The notes beneath the pieces are model-generated. The model made no database searches. It worked only from the letters and a program-made list of their open reading frames with translations, and had not been told where the DNA came from. From the NCBI GenBank assembly GCA_035548175.1, contig DASZTO010000096.1, positions 28,208-92,207 on the forward strand: a DNA stretch of 64,000 nt. Reading direction: 5' to 3'. Positions 45,554-53,173 of this stretch are shown in pieces; within the stretch, counting starts at the first letter, position 1, and each line of letters begins with the position of its first letter. This stretch comes from CALCHA01 sp035548175. Its GTDB lineage: Bacteria > Planctomycetota > Phycisphaerae > WQYP01. The translations under genes were made by a program, and so were the position numbers.

Positions 45554-47095
45554 ATGGCGACCACCTTGAAGACCAAGCGTCGGACCCCCGGGTCCAAGGG
45601 CAAGACCAAATCCTCTCTTCGCAAAAAGGAGACGGTCGCGCCTAAACGCATTTCCGTCGCCTCCCCGGCCAGACGCACCCTCCCGCGCGTCCTCGTCCGC
45701 GCCGCCGCGCCGCTCCCGCCGCTCGATCCCCATCCCCAATACACCAAAGCAGTTAACTTTCTCATGTCCCACACAGACTATGAGAAAATGCGCGTCGTCC
45801 GTTACAACACCACCACCTTCTCACTCGACCGCATGCGCACCCTCCTCAAACACCTCGGCAACCCCCACACCCGCTTCAAAACCGCACACGTCGCCGGCAC
45901 CAAGGGCAAAGGCTCCACCTGCCACATGCTCGCCGGAATGCTCCAGTCCGGTGGCCTCAAAACCGGCCTCTACACCTCCCCCCACATCATCGACATGCGC
46001 GAACGCATCCGCATCAATGGCGACCTCATCCCCCACGACGAACTCGTCAACCTCGTCAAACGCGTCGAACCCGTCCTGAAAAAAATGGCCGCCGCCGGCG
46101 GACCCGGCGACCGACCCACCTTCTTCGAAATCTTCACCGCCATGGCCTTCTGTTACTTCGCAGACCAGAAAGTCGACATCGCCGTCATCGAAACCGGTAT
46201 GGGCGGCCGCCTCGATTCCACCAACGTCATCACCCCCGAAGTCACCGCCATCACCTCCATCTCCAAAGACCACATGTCCGTCCTCGGCAACACCACCACC
46301 AAGATCGCCGAGGAAAAGGCCGGCATCTTCAAGAAAGACATCCCCGCCGTCACCTGCATCCAGGACCCCGACGTCACCAACGTCCTCAAACGCGTCGCCG
46401 GCGCCGCCAAAACCGCCCTCCAGGTCGTCGGCCAGGACATCGAATTCTCCTACCGCTTCGAAATCACCCGACCCATCGGCCCCCACATGCGCGTCTGCCT
46501 CACCACCGAAACCTCCCGCTTCGAACACCTCGCCGTCCCCCTCATGGGCGAACACCAGGCCGTCAACTGCGGCCTCGCTCTCGCCATGCTCGACAAGCTC
46601 AAACAGCGCGGCCTCGCCTTCGACGACTCCAAGGCCCTCGAAGGTCTCGCCACCGTCAAAATCCCCGGACGCCTCGAAGTCGTCTCCAAAACACCACACG
46701 TCATCATCGACGGCGCCCACAACGCCGCCTCCGTCCAGGCCCTCTTCCGCGGCATCGGACAGCACATCCCCTACGACTCCATGGTCGTCATCTTCGGCTG
46801 TAACTGCGACAAAGACATCGACGGCATGCTCGAACAAATCTCCCTCGGCGCAGACAAAGTCATCTTCACCCGCTCCCAAAACAACCCCAAATCCGCAGAC
46901 CCCCAGGAACTCGCCAACCTCTACACCGAACGCTACGGCAAAATGGCCCAGGTCGCCGACTCCTTCCCCGTAGCCATGGAAGTCGCCGAACGCGCCATCT
47001 CCCGCGAAGACCTCGTGACCGTCACCGGCTCCTTCTACCTCGTCGGCGAAGCCAAACAATTCTTCCTCGACCGCGACGCCACCAAAAAAAACTAA
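45554..47095 (+). CDS. folC: Folylpolyglutamate synthase / dihydrofolate synthase
   Basis: FolC adds glutamate to dihydropteroate and folates. The 513-residue Mur-ligase-family protein has the P-loop GTKGKGST at 115-122, SPHIIDMRERIRING, IETGMGGRLDSTNV and SISKDHMSVLGNT. The ISDGAHN-equivalent IIDGAHNAASV is near residue 380. It carries an unusual basic, low-complexity N-terminal extension of about 60 residues before the catalytic core (HPQYTKAVNFL). The ATG at 45554 is one of three in-frame candidates, and the extension could be shorter if initiation is later. Confidence 0.9.
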   Translation: MATTLKTKRRTPGSKGKTKSSLRKKETVAPKRISVASPARRTLPRVLVRAAAPLPPLDPHPQYTKAVNFLMSHTDYEKMRVVRYNTTTFSLDRMRTLLKHLGNPHTRFKTAHVAGTKGKGSTCHMLAGMLQSGGLKTGLYTSPHIIDMRERIRINGDLIPHDELVNLVKRVEPVLKKMAAAGGPGDRPTFFEIFTAMAFCYFADQKVDIAVIETGMGGRLDSTNVITPEVTAITSISKDHMSVLGNTTTKIAEEKAGIFKKDIPAVTCIQDPDVTNVLKRVAGAAKTALQVVGQDIEFSYRFEITRPIGPHMRVCLTTETSRFEHLAVPLMGEHQAVNCGLALAMLDKLKQRGLAFDDSKALEGLATVKIPGRLEVVSKTPHVIIDGAHNAASVQALFRGIGQHIPYDSMVVIFGCNCDKDIDGMLEQISLGADKVIFTRSQNNPKSADPQELANLYTERYGKMAQVADSFPVAMEVAERAISREDLVTVTGSFYLVGEAKQFFLDRDATKKN

Positions 47096-47285
47096 CCCCC
47101 ACCACCAACTCCAACCCTCCCCGAGCAATTGTGCGCCCACCAACGCTTGCGTCGTCGCGACCCGTGCCATCACACATTGCATCCCCTCTTTTTTCTCGCG
47201 TGCCGCACCAACCTCGAATCCCGCCCCGCCTCCCCGTATCATCCCTGCATCCTTGCCGGCATTCTGATCCCTCCCGGAGAAGGCC

Positions 47286-47960
47286 ATGCCCATTCCCCCC
47301 TCCATCGCCGATCTCATCGATCGCTTCTCCCGCAACGCCGACACCTACACCTCCACCGATTACAACGAAACCCAGCTCCGCCGCGAATTCCTCGACCCCC
47401 TCTTCGCCGCACTCGGCTGGGACATGACCAACACCGCCGGCTACGCCGACGCCTACAAAGACGTCATCCACGAAGACTCCATCAAAATCACCGGCGCCGG
47501 CGGCGGAACCAAAGCCCCCGACTACTGCTTCCGCATCGGCGGCACCCGTAAGTTCTTCCTCGAAGCCAAAAAACCCTCCATCGACATCAAAGGCGACCCC
47601 TCCCCCGCCTACCAGCTCCGACGCTACGCCTGGTCCGCCAAGCTCCCCATCTCCGTCCTCTCCGACTTCGAAGAATTCGCCATCTACGACACCCGCGTCA
47701 AGCCCGCCGTCACCGACAAATCCTCCGCCGCGCGCCATTCTCCAAACTTTCCGCCGCACCTCAATCTGGTCGCTCGACGAAAAATATCGGCGATGCGGCA
47801 GGCAGCCAGAGCGTCGCCCTTGCTTGAGACCCCGAAACCAAATAATATGCGAACAACACCCACGGAGGACCGGTGTGAAATCCGTCGAATTATTTGTAGG
47901 CGCGGGGGGATTGGCCATTGGGACCGCGAGGGCGGGATTCGAGCATCAAGCCGCGATTGA
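47286..47960 (+). pseudogene. N-terminal remnant of a type IIG (Eco57I-like) restriction-modification enzyme
   Basis: The first 150 or so residues match the nuclease end of type IIG/Eco57I-like enzymes: NETQLRREFLDPLFAALGWD, then a PD-(D/E)xK site with D79 (APDYCFRI) and E93-A-K95 (FLEAKKP). AYQLRRYAWSAKLP and FAIYDTRVKPAVTDKSSAAR follow. The family continues for many hundreds of residues with a methyltransferase domain, but here similarity stops at about 47740. The frame then runs through unrelated lower-G+C sequence to a stop at 47960, overlapping the start of the inserted methyltransferase. GGAGAAGG precedes the ATG, so a truncated nuclease domain could still be made. Confidence 0.75.
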
Positions 47961-49128
47961 GTGGGACCACAATGCGTGCAAGACCTTAAGACGAAACAAG
48001 GCTGATGGCGTTGAACATGTCCGGGATTGGAATATTGTTGAAGGGGATGTCCGCGACTATGACTTCTCCCAGCATCGCGAACTAGCCGATGTTGTAATTG
48101 GGGGTCCCCCTTGCCAACCATTTTCCCTCGGCGGCAAACACCTAGGCTCTAACGATGCCCGCAACATGTTTCCCGAAGCGATCCGCGCCGTTCGGGAAAT
48201 TGCGCCAAAAGCATTCATGTTCGAAAACGTACGCGGCTTGCTCCGCAGGGCGTTCGCGAATTACTACGGCTACATCATAAACCAACTCCGATTCCCCACT
48301 CTCATCCCGAAAGGTGACGAGGAGTGGATGCACCATTTGGCTCGTTTGGAAAAACGCATAACTGCTGGGAAGTTTGGCGGACTGAAGTACAACGTGATTT
48401 TTCAACTATTGAATGCTGCCGATTTTGGGGTCCCTCAGCATCGGCATCGTGTCATCATCGTGGGAATCCGATCCGATCTTGGAATCGAGTTTAGCTTCCC
48501 GCAACCCACGCACACCGAAGATGCACTTCTTCATGCAAAATGGGTTACCGGTGACTATTGGGAGCGCCATCGCGTGGCGCGAGCCGTCAGACCAACGATG
48601 CCGGCTGCTCTCACCAAGCGAGTTGACGCGCTCCGCGATTTAATGCCAGTTATGCTGGGGCAGCCATGGCGCACGGTGCGAGACGCCATATCGGATCTTC
48701 CAAGATTGTCCCCTGGCCAGACGTGTCAGAAATACGCCAATCATTTCTTCAATCCGGGCGCGCGCAGCTACGCCGGACACGACGGGAGCCCATTGGATGA
48801 ACCCGCCAAGGCGCTCAAGGCAGGTGACCACGGTGTTCCAGGAGGAGAGAATACGCTCAGGCTACCAAATGGGGCCGTGCGCTATTTCTCCGTTCGTGAG
48901 TGCGCCCGCATTCAAACGTTCCCAGATGACTGGACTTTCGAAGGATCGTGGACCGAAAGTATGCGCCAATTAGGCAATGCGGTTCCAGTGTTGTTGGGGC
49001 AGGTCGTTGCGTCCCGACTCGCGGAAGTGCTCCGCCCGGCGGCGAAACTCTCCAACCAATTCGCGGCGGCTGCCCGGGTCAAACTCTCAACTCGATCCTC
49101 TCCGGCTACACGCGACCCGCTCGGCTGA
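47875..49128 (+). CDS. DNA (cytosine-5-)-methyltransferase
   Basis: The 417-residue enzyme methylates cytosine at C5 in a specific DNA site and protects it from the partner nuclease. Motifs are ELFVGAGGLAIGTARAGF (I), the catalytic C80 in GGPPCQPFSLGG (IV), FMFENVRGL (VI), the QHRHRVIIVGIR block (VIII) and a C-terminal ECARIQTFPDDW and QLGNAVPVLLG (IX-X). The target recognition region lies between VIII and IX. The GTG at 47875 has GGAGG seven bases upstream and gives the normal N-terminus. Its 3' end meets the restriction gene tail-to-tail, 23 bp apart. Confidence 0.93.
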   Translation: MKSVELFVGAGGLAIGTARAGFEHQAAIEWDHNACKTLRRNKADGVEHVRDWNIVEGDVRDYDFSQHRELADVVIGGPPCQPFSLGGKHLGSNDARNMFPEAIRAVREIAPKAFMFENVRGLLRRAFANYYGYIINQLRFPTLIPKGDEEWMHHLARLEKRITAGKFGGLKYNVIFQLLNAADFGVPQHRHRVIIVGIRSDLGIEFSFPQPTHTEDALLHAKWVTGDYWERHRVARAVRPTMPAALTKRVDALRDLMPVMLGQPWRTVRDAISDLPRLSPGQTCQKYANHFFNPGARSYAGHDGSPLDEPAKALKAGDHGVPGGENTLRLPNGAVRYFSVRECARIQTFPDDWTFEGSWTESMRQLGNAVPVLLGQVVASRLAEVLRPAAKLSNQFAAAARVKLSTRSSPATRDPLG

Positions 49129-49151
49129 CGACCCGTCGGGTCGACGGACCG

Positions 49152-49613
49152 TTAGGCTTTCCTCGGAAAATCGCTGTCCCACCGACCCACCCGATCCGTT
49201 CCCGGACGGCCAATACCGGGTACCTTGCTACCAAAACCGCTCGCGTTCCACTTGGGCTGATAGTGCGTGATCAGGGCGAATTCGGCTGCGAATACCCACC
49301 ACTCGCTTGAGAATGTCAAATATCGACACTGAACATCCGAAAGCGAAATGTTTTTCCGCCCACTGATTTTAGCAACGTGTTCGTTAAGCCTGGCACGCAG
49401 GGTTCTTCCGCTCTTCGTAGTGCCTTTAGACGCCTTTCCAATGTAGACCAGATCGCCCCGAAAATATAGTGCGTAAATTCCACTAGCCTGCGGCCCCACA
49501 CTCTTGGCCAAATCAAGCAACGGGCTCTGATTCAACTTCTCGACGGCCTGTTCGCGAATGCCGCGATCCAAATCAAACTCAAAAGCGTGCGGACTACCCT
49601 CAGTTGAGGCCAT
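49152..49613 (-). CDS. GIY-YIG restriction endonuclease, Eco29kI-like
   Basis: The 153-residue protein has all residues of a GIY-YIG nuclease: GIY at 45-47, YIG at 57-59, R75 and H79 in RARLNEH, E111 in AAEFALI and N123 in QPKWN. The GFGSKVPGIGR and RWDSDFP tail segments resemble the Eco29kI family of type II enzymes, whose type member cuts CCGCGG. It is shorter than Eco29kI itself (about 214 residues). The ATG at 49613-49611 has AAGGAG seven bases upstream. It is convergent with the methyltransferase and divergent from vsr. The recognition site is inferred only by family. Confidence 0.82.
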   Translation of the reverse strand: MASTEGSPHAFEFDLDRGIREQAVEKLNQSPLLDLAKSVGPQASGIYALYFRGDLVYIGKASKGTTKSGRTLRARLNEHVAKISGRKNISLSDVQCRYLTFSSEWWVFAAEFALITHYQPKWNASGFGSKVPGIGRPGTDRVGRWDSDFPRKA

Positions 49614-49652
49614 TCAAGCGCTCCTTGGAAACTCTGAATCAGAACGGCACAC

Positions 49653-49665
49653 TAGACGAAGTCTA
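49653..49665. promoter_or_regulatory. Inverted repeat in the endonuclease-vsr divergent region
   Basis: TAGAC-GAA-GTCTA is a perfect 5-bp inverted repeat. A minus-strand TTGAAT-N17-TAGTGT (49677 down to 49649) overlaps it, and a plus-strand TATATT (49669-49674) adjoins it. It could be an operator for both genes. No separate controller gene is present. Confidence 0.4.
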
Positions 49666-49717
49666 CGCTATATTCAATCCGCGGAGGTCGCGAAGTCTTC
49701 AAACCACGAGGCACAGG

Positions 49718-50119
49718 ATGGATCCTCTCACCCCGAGCGAGCGCAGCCGAATCATGTCGCTCGTTAAAAGTAAGAACACACGCCCGGAACTTCTGGTTCG
49801 GAAAATCATCCACCGGATGGGATACCGCTATCGACTTCACAAATCTGACCTCGCCGGCAGTCCCGATATTGTTTTCACCTCCCGTCGTAAAGTCATTTTC
49901 ATCCACGGTTGCTTCTGGCATCGCCACAACTGCGCAAATGGCCGACGACTGCCTAGGTCACGTGTCGAATTTTGGGAAAACAAACTTAAGGGAAACCGGA
50001 AAAGAGACCTTCGAAATATCCGCTCCCTGAAACGGGATGGCTGGAAAATACTAGTCGTGTGGGAGTGCCAAATCGCCACTCCGGCCTTCGAGACAAAACT
50101 GCATCAATTCCTCAAGTAA
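49718..50119 (+). CDS. vsr: Very short patch repair endonuclease
   Basis: Vsr nicks DNA 5' of the T in T:G mismatches that arise when 5-methylcytosine deaminates, and so accompanies C5 methyltransferases. The 133-residue protein has the family start LTPSERSRIMSLVKSKNTRPE. The catalytic aspartate is D50 (AGSPDIVFTSRRKVIF), and the HGCFWHRHNC zinc/active-site segment has H63 and H69. RDLRNIRSLKRDGWKILVVWECQ also fits. The ATG at 49718 is chosen by homology; the frame extends 38 codons upstream across the divergent promoter. Confidence 0.93.
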   Translation: MDPLTPSERSRIMSLVKSKNTRPELLVRKIIHRMGYRYRLHKSDLAGSPDIVFTSRRKVIFIHGCFWHRHNCANGRRLPRSRVEFWENKLKGNRKRDLRNIRSLKRDGWKILVVWECQIATPAFETKLHQFLK

Positions 50120-50158
50120 TGGAATGCGAATCGAGAAGAATCACCCCGCTCAAGTGGC

Positions 50159-50338
50159 GACACCATAACTCCTCACCAGCAACTCGCCAAAGCCAAAACG
50201 GGGGGGTGCGGCCGCGAACAAATCCAACGCCCGATCGCCGCCACCGACAACCAAATCGACGCTCTCGTCTACGACCTCTACCAGCTCACCCCCGAAGAAA
50301 TCCAACTCGTCGAAGCCGCCACCCCGCCCAACCCGTGA
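50159..50338 (+). pseudogene. C-terminal remnant of the type IIG restriction-modification enzyme
   Basis: In one frame the sequence reads HQQLAKAKT..., then IAATDNQIDALVYDLYQLTP and EEIQLVEAATPPNP before TGA. The ATDxQIDxLVYxLYxLTxEEIxxVE ending is the standard C-terminus of Eco57I-like type IIG enzymes. Being high in G+C and in the same orientation, it is best read as the tail of the gene whose head lies at 47286-47740. The intervening 2.4 kb is the inserted cassette; most of the original middle (methyltransferase and specificity parts) is gone. No start codon or ribosome site is present. Confidence 0.78.
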
Positions 50339-50846
50339 CCCACATCCACAAACATCCCCCCTCCCGCTCCCCTGCCCCCCTGTCGCCGCGTCAGCTCCCC
50401 TCCCCCCCCGCGCGCACAACTTGGCGCGCCACAGAATTATTCCCCGCAAAAAATTTCCACCCCAACCCCCACCCCAACAACCCCTTAGCGCCAATCACCC
50501 CCGACCTGTGTGCGCACAAACTGGGCGCGACTCCCCCTCTATAGAGGAGCACTGCGCCATGACCAAAAACCAAAAGAATCTTCGTGGTCCTTCACCTCTT
50601 CGTGACTTCGTGTTTCCGTCGTCGGCCGTGGGGGGGGGCGGGCGGCCTGTGTCGAATTCCACCAAAAACCTCATACAGAAGCACAAAAACCCCACATTTG
50701 CAAAAACACAACGGCAAAAACTCAACGTTTTTCCCAAAACACCCCAAAAACATCGAGGAAAACTCGCAAAACCTCCCGCCACTCCCCCCTCAAGTCCGTG
50801 CCCGCCGATGTCCGATAATCCCCTCATCGCATTTCCGGAGCCACCC
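50339..50846 (+). repeat. Long C-rich spacer with repeat words
   Basis: No gene is supported. Two imperfect copies of a GCGCACAA-ACT-GGCGCG word occur at about 50411-50428 and 50512-50529. A TTCGTG-rich stretch (50580-50624) resembles the 42-bp elements at 38700 and 57259. The rest is C-rich and featureless until the lipoprotein start. Confidence 0.5.
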
Positions 50847-51536
50847 GTGACCTCCCCTCGCTTGTCACTCCTCCCCGCCCTCCTCGCCGCCGCCGGCCTC
50901 GCCTCCTGCACCGACCAGCAAGCCCAAAAACCCGCCCCCGTCGAATACATCGTCACCAGCCCCTATCCCCCAGGCCACGTCCTCGCCGTCGCGCCCGCCG
51001 TCAATCTCTCCGGCAGCCGCGATTTCGATCCCCTCGTCGTCTCCGACACCCTCTATGCCGAAATGCAGCAGGTCCGCGGCCTCACCGCCCTGCCCCTCAA
51101 CAAAACCCTTCTCGCCATGCACAAGCTCAACCTGCGAGCGATCAATTCCCCCGAAGCCGCCGAAAAAGTCGCCGCCGCCCTCAACGCCGATGGCATCATC
51201 ATCCCCGCGATCACCGCTTACGATCCCTACAACCCACCCCTCGTCGGCATGACCCTCGAACTCTACAACGTCATGCCCGCCTCCGCCCCCGGCGCCATGA
51301 GCCCTGCCGCCGCCGATGCCGCGCAGCCCGACCTCCAGGTCTCCGCCGTCTTCAACGCCACCAACGAATCCGTCCTCCGCGAACTTCGCGATTTCGCACA
51401 AGGCCGCACCCAGGCCGATTCCGCTTTCGGCGACCAGAAATTCCTCGTCGATTCCGACGCCTACATGCGCTTCGTCTGCCACGCCATGGTGCGCCGTCTG
51501 ATGGAAGTGCAGCGGACGCGGCCCTCTGACCGATAA
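50847..51536 (+). CDS. Lipoprotein of unknown function
   Basis: The 229-residue product starts at a GTG with GGAG six bases upstream and has a textbook lipoprotein signal: RLSLLPALLAAAGLASC with the lipidated cysteine at about residue 22. The mature part is an alpha/beta domain (VLAVAPAVNLSGSRDFDPL, then ALNADGIIIPAITAYDPY). It resembles small CsgG/TolB-N/LpoB-like outer-membrane lipoproteins in general pattern, but no firm family match can be claimed. An ATG 13 codons upstream is possible but would weaken the signal peptide. Confidence 0.68.
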   Translation: MTSPRLSLLPALLAAAGLASCTDQQAQKPAPVEYIVTSPYPPGHVLAVAPAVNLSGSRDFDPLVVSDTLYAEMQQVRGLTALPLNKTLLAMHKLNLRAINSPEAAEKVAAALNADGIIIPAITAYDPYNPPLVGMTLELYNVMPASAPGAMSPAAADAAQPDLQVSAVFNATNESVLRELRDFAQGRTQADSAFGDQKFLVDSDAYMRFVCHAMVRRLMEVQRTRPSDR

Positions 51537-51669
51537 AAGTGACGGCCCGCTGCGTTCACACGCCCGCCGGCCACAACATTTATGGGGGTCCGCTCGAAAT
51601 TCGGACCTGCACGCTTAACAGGACCGAAAAACGAGCCGATGGGATGGGCAGTGCAACAAGGCGAGACCT

Positions 51670-51927
51670 ATGGCAGATGACGCTCGACAACTGACTCTCA
51701 TCAAACGCGGACGCTACTTCCTCTTCCGCTACCGCCCCGGCGATGAAGCCGCCGTCATTCAGAGCCTGATCGCCAAAGCCGAAGACCCCGCATGCCCCCT
51801 CGATTGGTTCGACGCCGCCGTGCTCTCCCATCAGATGGGCCATCGCATGGCCGGCGAACTCCAGGCGTTGCTCAAGACCAAACTGGCCGCCGCTGGCGGC
51901 TATAAAAAGGCGGCGGACGCCGCCTGA
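51670..51927 (+). CDS. Small conserved-looking protein of unknown function
   Basis: The 85-residue protein has a beta-prone N-terminus (LTLIKRGRYFLFRYRPGDEA) followed by helices rich in Ala and His. It has no signal peptide or membrane segment and no recognised family. Coding character (C-rich third positions, compact size, ribosome-site-like AAGG upstream) supports it. It sits 90 bp before the recombinase gene in the same direction and could be co-transcribed. Confidence 0.6.
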   Translation: MADDARQLTLIKRGRYFLFRYRPGDEAAVIQSLIAKAEDPACPLDWFDAAVLSHQMGHRMAGELQALLKTKLAAAGGYKKAADAA

Positions 51928-52016
51928 TTCTCGCGGAAAACACCGGCCCAACCACGACGTCGAGCGATGGAATCGCACGCCGCCGATGGCCCAGGGCCCC
52001 CTTAAGGCGATCCGTC

Positions 52017-53060
52017 ATGGACCACGTCGTGCATCCCCCGCGCGTCCAGCAGTTCCTCAACTATCTGCAGTTCGAGCGCCATTTCTCCGCCTACACCAGC
52101 CGCTGCTACGGCGCCGACCTCCGCCAGTTCTGCCAGTTCCTCCTCGGCGTGCCCGCGGAAATCATGCCCGACGATCTCGATCCCGCCGCGGAAGTCGCCC
52201 ACGCCAACGGCGCCGCCGCCAATGGCGCCGGCACCGTCGTCATCGAGCAGCTTCCCAAGGTCGACACCTCGCCGGAGAACACCGAATCCCTGCTGCTCAA
52301 CGCCTCCGCCGAAGACGTGCGCAATTACCTCCAGTTCATGCGCGAGAACAACTACTCCAAGGCCACCATGGCCCGCAAGCTCGCCACGCTCCGCAGCTTC
52401 TTCAAATTCTGCAACCGCCGCGGCATGACCAGCAACAACCCCATGATCACCATCCGCACCCCCAAGCAGGAAAAACGCCTGCCCAAGTTCATGACCGAAG
52501 ACCAGATGACCAAGCTCCTCAACACGCCGCGCGATGGCGACGTGCTGGGCGCCCGCGACAAAGCCATGCTCGAATGCATGTATTCCACCGGCATCCGCGT
52601 CTCGGAACTCGTCGGCCTCAACATGGAAGATGTCGACTTCACCGCCGCCGTCATCCGCGTCCGCGGCAAGGGCAAAAAGGAACGCCTCGCGCCGATGGGC
52701 AACACCGCCCTGAGCGCCATCCGCAAATATCTCTCTTACCGCGCGCCCGCTCCCGCCGCCGTGCCTCAGACCCCGCCCACCGGCCCCCTCTTCGTCAACA
52801 AGCACGGCCAGCGCCTCTCGACGCGCTCCGTCCGCCGCAAGCTCGACAAATATCTCATCGAAGCCGGCCTCGATCCGGACATCTCCCCGCACACCCTGCG
52901 TCACTCGTTCGCCACACACATGCTCAACCACGGCGCCGATCTGCGCAGCGTGCAGGAGCTCCTGGGCCACCAGTCGCTCTCCACCACCCAGATCTACACA
53001 CACCTGACCACCAGCCGCATCAAGCAGGTCTACGACGCCGCCCACCCCCGCGCCAACTAA
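52017..53060 (+). CDS. Tyrosine site-specific recombinase, XerC/XerD type
   Basis: Xer recombinases resolve chromosome dimers at dif; relatives also serve as integrases. The 347-residue protein has the SAM-like N-terminal domain and a full catalytic set: R194 in STGIRVSELVGL, the lysine in RVRGKGKKERLAP, HTLRHSFATHML, and GHQSLSTTQIYTHLT with the nucleophilic tyrosine. The N-terminal domain has an insertion of about 45 residues (roughly 48-95, Ala/Asn-rich) absent from typical XerC/D. No attachment site or phage genes are nearby, so a housekeeping Xer is likelier than an integrase. Confidence 0.9.
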   Translation: MDHVVHPPRVQQFLNYLQFERHFSAYTSRCYGADLRQFCQFLLGVPAEIMPDDLDPAAEVAHANGAAANGAGTVVIEQLPKVDTSPENTESLLLNASAEDVRNYLQFMRENNYSKATMARKLATLRSFFKFCNRRGMTSNNPMITIRTPKQEKRLPKFMTEDQMTKLLNTPRDGDVLGARDKAMLECMYSTGIRVSELVGLNMEDVDFTAAVIRVRGKGKKERLAPMGNTALSAIRKYLSYRAPAPAAVPQTPPTGPLFVNKHGQRLSTRSVRRKLDKYLIEAGLDPDISPHTLRHSFATHMLNHGADLRSVQELLGHQSLSTTQIYTHLTTSRIKQVYDAAHPRAN

Positions 53061-53070
53061 GCGCGCGCGT

Positions 53071-53168
53071 GGCACGGGCATCCTGCCCGTGTTCGGCGGG
53101 GGGGGGGGAAACATGGGCGGGATGCCCATGCCACGGCGGCGGAAAACATGGGCGGGATGCCCATGCCA
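53071..53168. repeat. Three copies of a 22-bp palindromic element between convergent genes
   Basis: An element with core GGCAYGGGCATCCYGCCC occurs at 53071-53092 in one orientation and at 53112-53133 and 53147-53168 in the other. Each copy can form a stem (for example CACGGGC-ATCCT-GCCCGTG at 53074-53092). The last two lie in 26-bp identical blocks 35 bp apart. It fills the gap between the recombinase and LOG genes and could act as a bidirectional terminator or a REP-like element. Confidence 0.8.
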
Positions 53169-53173
53169 CGAAG

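Larger units (their letters stand above)
47745..50155. mobile_element. Inserted Eco29kI-like restriction-modification / Vsr cassette
   Basis: A segment of visibly lower G+C and different codon use holds a C5 methyltransferase, a convergent GIY-YIG restriction endonuclease and a divergent vsr gene. It lies between the 5' and 3' remnants of one type IIG gene. No transposase, integrase or clear flanking direct repeat was found, so the mechanism of entry is unknown. Boundaries are approximate, set where similarity to the type IIG protein stops and resumes. Confidence 0.7.

Noticed and set aside
45821..47344. A 507-codon minus-strand frame
   Set aside because: Antisense shadow of folC with Gly/Val/Asp-rich composition and no recognisable motif.
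47745..50155. Transposon or prophage as the vehicle of the R-M cassette
   Set aside because: No transposase, integrase, terminal inverted repeats or target-site duplication could be seen; the nearby Xer gene at 52 kb looks like a housekeeping recombinase separated by unrelated genes.
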